9,883 nt of DNA from Oceanospirillaceae bacterium (GTDB lineage Bacteria; Pseudomonadota; Gammaproteobacteria; Pseudomonadales; Balneatricaceae): positions 1 through 9,883 of the forward strand of contig DNNY01000153.1 in assembly GCA_003497765.1 (NCBI GenBank), in the 5' to 3' direction. Position 1 is the stretch's first letter. Every line of letters begins with the position of its first letter. Below the pieces are notes generated by a model, which was not told the DNA's origin, did no database searches, and saw only the letters and a list, made by a program, of their open reading frames with translations. Made by a program: the position numbers and the translations under genes. Positions 5,022-9,883 of the stretch are shown here, piece by piece.

Positions 5022-6605
5022 TTACTTCACCTGTGGTGGTTCACTAAAGGAGTGATAAGGTGCTGGCGATGGCAAAGTCCATTCTAGGCCATCAGCGCCC
5101 TCCCACACCTCTGGTGTGGCCTGCTTGCCACTGCGAATCGTTTTAATAACGATATACAGGAAGAGTAGCTGAGAGAAACCAAAGATAAAGGCACCCACAG
5201 AAGCCACAGCATTAAAGTCAGCAAACTGTAATGCATAGTCAGGAATACGACGAGGCATACCTGCTAAGCCGATAAAGTGCATTGGGAAGAAGGTGATATT
5301 GACACCAATAAAGGATAGCCAAAAATGCAACTTACCCAAAAACTCATCGTAATAATTACCGCACCACTTAGGTAACCAGAAGTAAACACCAGCAATGATG
5401 GCGAATAATGCACCCGGCACCAATACATAGTGGAAGTGAGCTACCACAAAATAGGTATCATGGTATTGGAAGTCAGCTGGGGCAATGGCCAACATCAAGC
5501 CTGAGAAACCACCAATGGTGAAGAGGATAACAAACGCTATCGCAAACAGCATTGGCGTCTCAAAGGTTAATGAGCCTTGGAACATGGTTGATACCCAGTT
5601 AAATACCTTCACGCCGGTAGGAATGGCGATAACCATAGTCGCATACATAAAGAATAGCTCAGTAACCAAGGGTAAACCCACGGTAAACATATGGTGAGCC
5701 CATACAATAAACGACAGGAAGGCAATGGATGCAGTCGCATAAACCATAGACGAATAACCAAATAATGGCTTACGTGAGAAGGTTGGAATAATATGCGAAA
5801 CAATACCAAAGGCTGGCAGAATCATAATATACACTTCTGGGTGTCCAAAGAACCAGAACAAGTGCTGGAACAATACTGGGTCACCACCACCAGCCGCATT
5901 AAAGAAGCTGGTACCAAAGTGAATATCCATCAACATCATGGTTACTACACCTGCTAATACAGGCATAACAGCAATTAACAAATAAGCAGTAATAAACCAT
6001 GTCCATACAAACAATGGCATCTTCATATAAGTCATGCCTGGAGCACGCATATTTAAGATAGTAGCAACAATGTTAATGGCACCCATAATGGAAGAGATAC
6101 CCATCAAATGCACACCAAAAATAAAGTAAGTTACACTTGAAGGCGCATAGGTAGTGGATAAAGGTGCATAGAATGTCCAACCAAAGTTAGGTGCCCCTGC
6201 CTCACTAAATAGAGTCAGTAGCAGCATGCCAAAAGCAAAAGGCAAAATCCAAAAGCTCAGGTTGTTCATACGGGGTAGTGCCATATCAGGCGCCCCCACC
6301 ATCATTGGCACCATCCAGTTTGCCAAACCAACGAAGGCCGGCATAATGGCACCGAACACCATAATCAGACCATGCATGGTGGTCATCTGATTAAAAAACT
6401 CTGGCTCAATCAATTGCATACCGGGTTGGAAAAGTTCGGCACGAATGATTAATGCCATTACGCCGCCAGTAAGCAGCATAATAAAACTAAACCACAGGTA
6501 CATAGTACCAATATCTTTATGGTTGGTAGTTAGTACCCAACGCATAATGCCTTTGGCGGGGCCATGATGGCCATGATCGTCATGTGCAGCAGTAGTCGTG
6601 GTCAT
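5022..6605 (-). CDS. coxA: Cytochrome c oxidase subunit I (aa3 type)
   Basis: Catalytic subunit of the proton-pumping heme-copper oxidase that reduces oxygen to water. The 527 residues, about 12 helices, show all key sites of the A family. H78 in TMHG and H392 are the low-spin heme a ligands, and H390 (with H392 in AHFHYV) is the heme a3 ligand. H255, H304 and H305 bind CuB, and Y259 of HPEVY forms the His-Tyr crosslink. The D-channel is marked by D107 in GAPDMALPRMNN and E257, and the K-channel by K333 in IPTGVKVFNW. The N-terminus is histidine-rich (HDDHGHHG, 8-15), which is common in related CoxA. The ATG at 6605 has an AGGAGG site overlapping the coxB stop. This is an aa3/A1-type enzyme rather than a cbb3 or a quinol oxidase. 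Confidence 0.98.
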   Translation of the reverse strand: MTTTTAAHDDHGHHGPAKGIMRWVLTTNHKDIGTMYLWFSFIMLLTGGVMALIIRAELFQPGMQLIEPEFFNQMTTMHGLIMVFGAIMPAFVGLANWMVPMMVGAPDMALPRMNNLSFWILPFAFGMLLLTLFSEAGAPNFGWTFYAPLSTTYAPSSVTYFIFGVHLMGISSIMGAINIVATILNMRAPGMTYMKMPLFVWTWFITAYLLIAVMPVLAGVVTMMLMDIHFGTSFFNAAGGGDPVLFQHLFWFFGHPEVYIMILPAFGIVSHIIPTFSRKPLFGYSSMVYATASIAFLSFIVWAHHMFTVGLPLVTELFFMYATMVIAIPTGVKVFNWVSTMFQGSLTFETPMLFAIAFVILFTIGGFSGLMLAIAPADFQYHDTYFVVAHFHYVLVPGALFAIIAGVYFWLPKWCGNYYDEFLGKLHFWLSFIGVNITFFPMHFIGLAGMPRRIPDYALQFADFNAVASVGAFIFGFSQLLFLYIVIKTIRSGKQATPEVWEGADGLEWTLPSPAPYHSFSEPPQVK

Positions 6606-6610
6606 CTGAT

Positions 6611-6616
6611 CCTCCT
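6611..6616 (-). promoter_or_regulatory. Consensus ribosome binding site AGGAGG of coxA inside the coxB stop
   Basis: The hexamer lies five bases before the coxA ATG and overlaps the TAG stop of coxB (6617-6615). Ribosomes ending coxB therefore finish on the coxA initiation site, which points to coupled synthesis of subunits II and I. Confidence 0.8.
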
Positions 6617-7742
6617 ATTGACGTGCATCGATAATATCGCGGGGCGTGACAATGTCACCAGTATCATTACCCCAAGCATTACGCTCATAAGTAATAACAG
6701 CAGCAATTTCGACATCAGTCAGTTGTTCGGCGAATGATTGCATGGCTGAACCAGCCACACCATTGATCAAAATGTCTATATGCTTTTCGACATCGTTCAA
6801 TACAATGTCACTGCCAACCATGGGTGGGAACATGGAGCCCATACCCTCACCGTTTTGTCCATGACAAGCGGCACAGCGACCAGCATAGACTTCGGCACCC
6901 GTTGTCATCAACTCGTCAAAGCTATAGTCACCTAGAGCAGCCAAGGCAGCAGCTTCTTTTTCAGCCCGTTGTTCATCAAGCCAAGTGGCGTAGTCGGCCT
7001 GGCTAACAGCTCTTACCACAATGGGCATAAAGCCATGATCCACACCACATAGTTCGGCACATTGACCGCGATAGATGCCTTCTTGCCCAACGGGAACATT
7101 GACCCAAGATTCATTTACATAGCCAGGGATAGCATCTTTTTTGACAGCAAACTCTGGCACCCACCAAGCATGGATAACATCGTTTGAAGTAATGAGGAAG
7201 CGGACTTTTTGACCCGTCGGTATAACGACTTCTTTGTCCACTTCAAGGAGGTAGTTTTCACCCTTTTCTTCTTTATTGTATACGGCATCTCTAGAGGTGC
7301 TTAAGTTACTAAAGAAGCTGACATCTTCACCCAAATAATCATACTGCCATTTCCATTGATAGCCAGTGATCTTGATGTCCACCTGAGCATCACTAGCATC
7401 GTACATCTCAACCAATGTTTTGGTGGCAGGAACTGCCATGGCTATAAGAATGATGGTTGGAATCACTGTCCACAACCATTCTAGTGTTACGCTCTCATCG
7501 AATTGAGCGGCAACGGCACCTTTGGATTTGCGATGTTTAAACATGACATAGAACATCACGCCAAAAACCACAACGCCTATGGCCACACAAATCCAAAAAA
7601 TGAGCATGTGTAAATCGTAAATAGATTGGCTAATTTCAGTCACACCTTCAGTCATATTTACGCCCCATTCCGCTTTTGCAAGGGAACTTAACGACAATAA
7701 AAGTGCGATGGAACTTAGACTCAACCAAGTCCGAATCTTCAT
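6615..7742 (-). CDS. coxB: Cytochrome c oxidase subunit II with fused C-terminal cytochrome c domain
   Basis: Electron-entry subunit of the oxidase, 375 residues. A signal peptide (1-24, ending LAKA) precedes two membrane helices (about 45-68 and 90-110), the aromatic electron-transfer patch GYQWKWQYDY (127-136) and a periplasmic cupredoxin domain. The CuA ligands are complete: H191, C228, E230, C232, H236 and M239. After a charged linker (about 250-275) comes a class I cytochrome c domain with the heme site CAACH (290-294) and M334, in AMQSF, as the likely axial ligand. This makes the enzyme caa3-like, carrying its own cytochrome c. Subunit II without this domain is about 270 residues or less. 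The ATG at 7742 has AGAGG six bases upstream. It heads the coxB-coxA-ctaG-coxC run after a 137-bp gap that probably contains the promoter. Confidence 0.97.
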   Translation of the reverse strand: MKIRTWLSLSSIALLLSLSSLAKAEWGVNMTEGVTEISQSIYDLHMLIFWICVAIGVVVFGVMFYVMFKHRKSKGAVAAQFDESVTLEWLWTVIPTIILIAMAVPATKTLVEMYDASDAQVDIKITGYQWKWQYDYLGEDVSFFSNLSTSRDAVYNKEEKGENYLLEVDKEVVIPTGQKVRFLITSNDVIHAWWVPEFAVKKDAIPGYVNESWVNVPVGQEGIYRGQCAELCGVDHGFMPIVVRAVSQADYATWLDEQRAEKEAAALAALGDYSFDELMTTGAEVYAGRCAACHGQNGEGMGSMFPPMVGSDIVLNDVEKHIDILINGVAGSAMQSFAEQLTDVEIAAVITYERNAWGNDTGDIVTPRDIIDARQ

Positions 7743-7832
7743 ACCTTACCTCTTGATTATTTTTTTTGGGTGGATATAAAAAGTATTATCATCTCGCTTG
7801 CTCAAATTTTTCCATTAAAATGAGCAGCGCAC

Positions 7833-7862
7833 ATTATGATGGTTTTAACATTACTTTTGCAA
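7833..7862 (-). promoter_or_regulatory. Candidate sigma-70-like promoter of the cox operon
   Basis: On the minus strand, TTGCAA (7862-7857) and CATAAT (7838-7833) are separated by 18 bp in the AT-rich gap ahead of coxB, giving a leader of about 85 bases. A second -10-like hexamer, GATAAT (7790-7785), lies closer to the gene but has only a poor -35. Neither is strong, and no known regulator site was recognised. Confidence 0.35.
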
Positions 7863-7879
7863 CTAATTTATTAAACTAT

Positions 7880-8089
7880 TCAGCTAGGGTCAGGTAAGGC
7901 CATATTGACCATCACCAAAACCACTAAAATCAACACCACTGCGCCCCCCAAACATGTGCTAATAATGCGCAACAAATTATCCCCAGCAAAGTCTTGCTGA
8001 CGTTTATTTTGCGACTGCACACCTGCTAGGACAGAGATAACACTCTGCAAAAATTTCCATAATCCTAGACCAATAAATTGTCTTGTCAT
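7880..8089 (-). CDS. DUF2970-family small membrane protein
   Basis: A 69-residue protein with the DUF2970 pattern: an N-terminal amphipathic segment WKFLQSVISVLAGVQSQNKR (11-30) followed by QQDF, then one membrane helix (about 44-63) and a short tail. Function unknown. Family members are frequently found next to cytochrome oxidase genes in proteobacteria (from memory), so a link to the oxidase or the respiratory membrane is a guess from location. The ATG at 8089 has GGGAG nine bases upstream. It follows pyrD by 52 bp and precedes coxB by 137 bp, so it may be transcribed with pyrD. Nothing looks truncated. Confidence 0.78.
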   Translation of the reverse strand: MTRQFIGLGLWKFLQSVISVLAGVQSQNKRQQDFAGDNLLRIISTCLGGAVVLILVVLVMVNMALPDPS

Positions 8090-8141
8090 GTGCCATTACT
8101 CCCGTTCTAAAAGCCTAGAGTAAAATAGATTTATTAATAGG

Positions 8142-9152
8142 CTAACGAATAGCTTCAACGCAATCGCCAATTAATTTGGGGCCAGCATAGATAAATCCAG
8201 AGTATATCTGTACTAATTTCGCCCCCGCAGCCAATTTTGCTTTGGCATCATCACCACTAGTAATTCCCCCTACACCAATAATTGGCACATTTTCACCCAA
8301 TAGCTGGTACAACTCAGCAATAACAGCTGTAGAACGATCCGTTAAAGGTGCACCACTTAAGCCACCAGCCTCATGCCCATGAGCCATATTTTCAACCCCC
8401 TCTCGGCTAAGGGTGGTATTGGTAGCAATAACGGCATCAATTTTTTCATCACGCACACATGTGGCCACATCGGCTAATTGTTCACTATCCATATCTGGGG
8501 CAATTTTTACGGCTAAAGGCACATAATAATCATGCTCTGCTACTAAAGCAGTCTGCTCTTGTTTTAAGCGGCTTAGCAGCTGACGCAGTGATTCACCATA
8601 TTGCAGATCACGCAAACCTGGTGTATTAGGGGAAGAAATATTAACCGTAATATAGCTAGCATATGGATATACCTTGCGCATACAAATCAGGTAATCATCT
8701 ACTGCTTGCTCTACAGGAGTATCAAAGTTTTTACCAATATTAATACCTAAGATGCCGTTAAAACGTGCCCTTTTGACATTGGCAATTAAGGCATCAACAC
8801 CATCATTATTAAATCCCATTCGATTAATAATGCCCTTGGCAGCAGGAATACGGAAGATACGTGGCTTTGGATTACCAGGCTGAGGACGTGGGGTAACGGT
8901 ACCTATCTCGATAAAGCCAAAGCCCAGACTGGCTAAACCATCGATACAATCACCATTTTTATCCAAACCTGCAGCCAGACCAACAGGGTTAGGGAATTGT
9001 ATACCCATCACTTCAACAGGTGCAGTTGGGACACTTGGAACAAGGGCCGGTACCAAGCGCAACCTAGCAGCCGCAGCGAGGGTATCTAAGGTGATGTCAT
9101 GAGCCGTTTCGGGAGAAAATTGAAAAAGGATATTACGGGCAATAGAAAACAA
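8142..9152 (-). CDS. pyrD: Dihydroorotate dehydrogenase (quinone), class 2
   Basis: Oxidises dihydroorotate to orotate in de novo pyrimidine synthesis, using FMN and passing electrons to membrane quinone. The 336 residues equal the E. coli enzyme in length. The N-terminal helical part, [20 protein letters not shown] (2-21), is the membrane-associated quinone tunnel typical of class 2. The barrel follows with [14 protein letters not shown] (60-73), [20 protein letters not shown] (81-100), NRMGFNNDG (110-118), the catalytic-serine block [11 protein letters not shown] (171-181, S174), K216 in AVKIAPD, ATNTT (243-247) and GVGGI (293-297). All expected FMN and substrate residues seem present. The start is TTG at 9152: an in-frame stop lies shortly upstream, there is no ATG nearby, and AAAAGG stands seven bases ahead. 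Confidence 0.97.
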   Translation of the reverse strand: MFSIARNILFQFSPETAHDITLDTLAAAARLRLVPALVPSVPTAPVEVMGIQFPNPVGLAAGLDKNGDCIDGLASLGFGFIEIGTVTPRPQPGNPKPRIFRIPAAKGIINRMGFNNDGVDALIANVKRARFNGILGINIGKNFDTPVEQAVDDYLICMRKVYPYASYITVNISSPNTPGLRDLQYGESLRQLLSRLKQEQTALVAEHDYYVPLAVKIAPDMDSEQLADVATCVRDEKIDAVIATNTTLSREGVENMAHGHEAGGLSGAPLTDRSTAVIAELYQLLGENVPIIGVGGITSGDDAKAKLAAGAKLVQIYSGFIYAGPKLIGDCVEAIR

Positions 9153-9159
9153 GTGTTTA

Positions 9160-9165
9160 CCTTTT
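9160..9165 (-). promoter_or_regulatory. Ribosome binding site that decides the TTG start of pyrD
   Basis: AAAAGG, seven bases upstream of the TTG at 9152, is the only ribosome-site-like element near a possible start in this frame. Protein similarity to PyrD begins exactly there, so the rare start codon is credible and may keep expression low. Confidence 0.65.
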
Positions 9166-9209
9166 AAGTCTTAATGAGTTTGCTAAACGTTATTTACTCA
9201 GCGCAACTT

Positions 9210-9274
9210 GGCACTATAGACAACAATAAATTAACAATAACCACATTCAAATACAAACACTGTCTATTATAGCC
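9210..9274. repeat. Imperfect inverted repeat enclosing the pyrD leader
   Basis: GGCACTATAGACA (9210-9222) and TGTCTATTATAGCC (9261-9274) are near-complementary: seven continuous pairs (ATAGACA/TGTCTAT) and an outer GGC/GCC, separated by small mismatches. The spacer is about 38 bases. The right arm contains the pyrD -10 hexamer. It could be a pair of regulator half-sites that allow looping, or chance. Confidence 0.3.
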
Positions 9275-9294
9275 TAATTTGTCTTCGCCGTTCA
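9266..9294 (-). promoter_or_regulatory. Candidate promoter of pyrD
   Basis: A perfect minus-strand TATAAT (9271-9266) is preceded, 17 bp upstream, by the poor -35 match TGAACG (9294-9289), which overlaps the dusC stop. The leader to the TTG start would be just over 100 bases. No recognisable PurR box was found. Confidence 0.45.
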
Positions 9295-9883
9295 CGACTG
9301 TGGCAGTTCAGTCATAGCCCGCAGACAAGTTTCTATTTCAGCCAAGGTTTTTAACCGCTTAATCTGTGCAAAGGTGGTCGCCGCCTCAGGATAAACCCGA
9401 CCTAACAATGCTAACCATTGTTTGACTCGCGCGCCTTGAAATCGGGCTGGTACCTGCTTAGCAACACGCTCACAAAAACCCATCACCAACGGATGTACTT
9501 GCTGCCATTGATAATACAGGTGCTCTGGATTACGAATACTCCAAGCCAAATCTGGCCGCCATACCACCCCTCTACCTAACATCACATCTTCACAGCCGCT
9601 GATTGCTTGGCATTGTTTATAGTCATCAATATTCCATACCTCACCATTAGCAATCACTGGAATATTAACGGCTTCGCGAATAGGTTTGATTAAATGCCAA
9701 TGGGCTGGAGGTTTATAGCCCTGCAGCTTGGTGCGTGCATGAACAACTAATTCATTGGCCCCGGCAGCGGCTATGGCCTGCGCATTATCAACGGCTAAAT
9801 GAGTATCCTCATAACCTAATCGAATCTTGGCACTAAGCCATGCCTTGGGGCCAATAGCTTCTCGGACAATAGCGACAATATTA
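9292..9883 (-). CDS. dusC: tRNA-dihydrouridine(16) synthase DusC, C-terminal part, cut by the window edge
   Basis: Flavoenzyme that reduces uridine to dihydrouridine in tRNA. The 196 visible residues run to a TGA at 9294-9292 and continue open to the right edge, so the N-terminal part with the catalytic cysteine is outside. Visible are the barrel lysine block LSAKIRLGYEDT, the FMN-binding ELVVHARTKLQGYKPPAHW, IPVIANGEVW and the glycine-arginine phosphate site VMLGRG, followed by the helical tRNA-recognition domain. ELVVHARTK-QGY and the short helical tail with ARVKQWL fit the DusC subfamily better than DusA or DusB. An internal GTG at 9657 could be mistaken for a start, but the frame clearly continues upstream with family sequence. 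It is followed by pyrD after 139 bp. Confidence 0.93.
   Translation of the reverse strand, partial: NIVAIVREAIGPKAWLSAKIRLGYEDTHLAVDNAQAIAAAGANELVVHARTKLQGYKPPAHWHLIKPIREAVNIPVIANGEVWNIDDYKQCQAISGCEDVMLGRGVVWRPDLAWSIRNPEHLYYQWQQVHPLVMGFCERVAKQVPARFQGARVKQWLALLGRVYPEAATTFAQIKRLKTLAEIETCLRAMTELPQS

Noticed and set aside
9180..9205. A PurR-like box near AACGTTTAGC in the pyrD leader
   Set aside because: Only the central AAACGTTT-like part matches; about 7 of 16 positions agree with the E. coli consensus, too few to call.
9292..9657. dusC read as a complete 121-residue gene starting at GTG 9657
   Set aside because: The frame stays open upstream to the window edge and encodes conserved DusC barrel motifs there, so the GTG is internal and the gene is cut by the window.
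1..9883. Mobile element, CRISPR, toxin-antitoxin or defence genes
   Set aside because: No transposase, integrase, direct-repeat array or small paired genes were seen. All frames of size belong to housekeeping or small conserved membrane families.

Overview
The window reads as chromosome of a moderately AT-rich, aerobic gammaproteobacterium, probably marine and related to the Cellvibrionales/Pseudomonadales. That placement is inferred from protein flavour and gene order, not from a marker gene. Almost everything lies on the minus strand. No rRNA, tRNA, CRISPR array, insertion sequence or phage gene was seen.

The core is an aa3-type cytochrome c oxidase locus. In transcription order it runs coxB (7742-6615), coxA (6605-5022), ctaG/cox11 (5001-4447) and coxC (4405-3518). 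A small gene of the DUF2909 twin-transmembrane family (3245-3463) points the other way. SURF1 (3202-2480) follows, overlapping by 4 bp a membrane-anchored thioredoxin/SCO-like protein with a CxxxC motif (2483-1935). The left edge holds the first 145 codons of cyoE/ctaB, the heme O synthase (435-1). Subunit II has a fused cytochrome c domain, the subunits carry the visible heme, copper and proton-channel residues, and CtaG, SURF1 and probably the SCO-like protein serve copper and heme insertion.

The point most worth noting is between the SCO-like gene and cyoE. In the Pseudomonas-type version of this locus, as I recall it, heme A synthase (ctaA/COX15) sits there. Here that slot holds two tandem, related Yip1-family membrane proteins (1807-1208 and 1166-558) with a promoter-like element of their own, and no ctaA is in the window.

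To the right are a small DUF2970 membrane protein (8089-7880), pyrD for quinone-linked dihydroorotate dehydrogenase (9152-8142, TTG start) and the 3' part of dusC, tRNA-dihydrouridine synthase (9883-9292, cut by the window edge). PyrD and the oxidase both work with the respiratory chain, but nothing shows that they are co-regulated.

Genes are tightly packed and the longest gap is about 140 bp. The gaps hold promoter-like -10 boxes, AT-rich inverted repeats and weak terminator-like hairpins. I see mostly ordinary housekeeping content and no convincing new system; the Yip1 pair in the ctaA position is the best lead.
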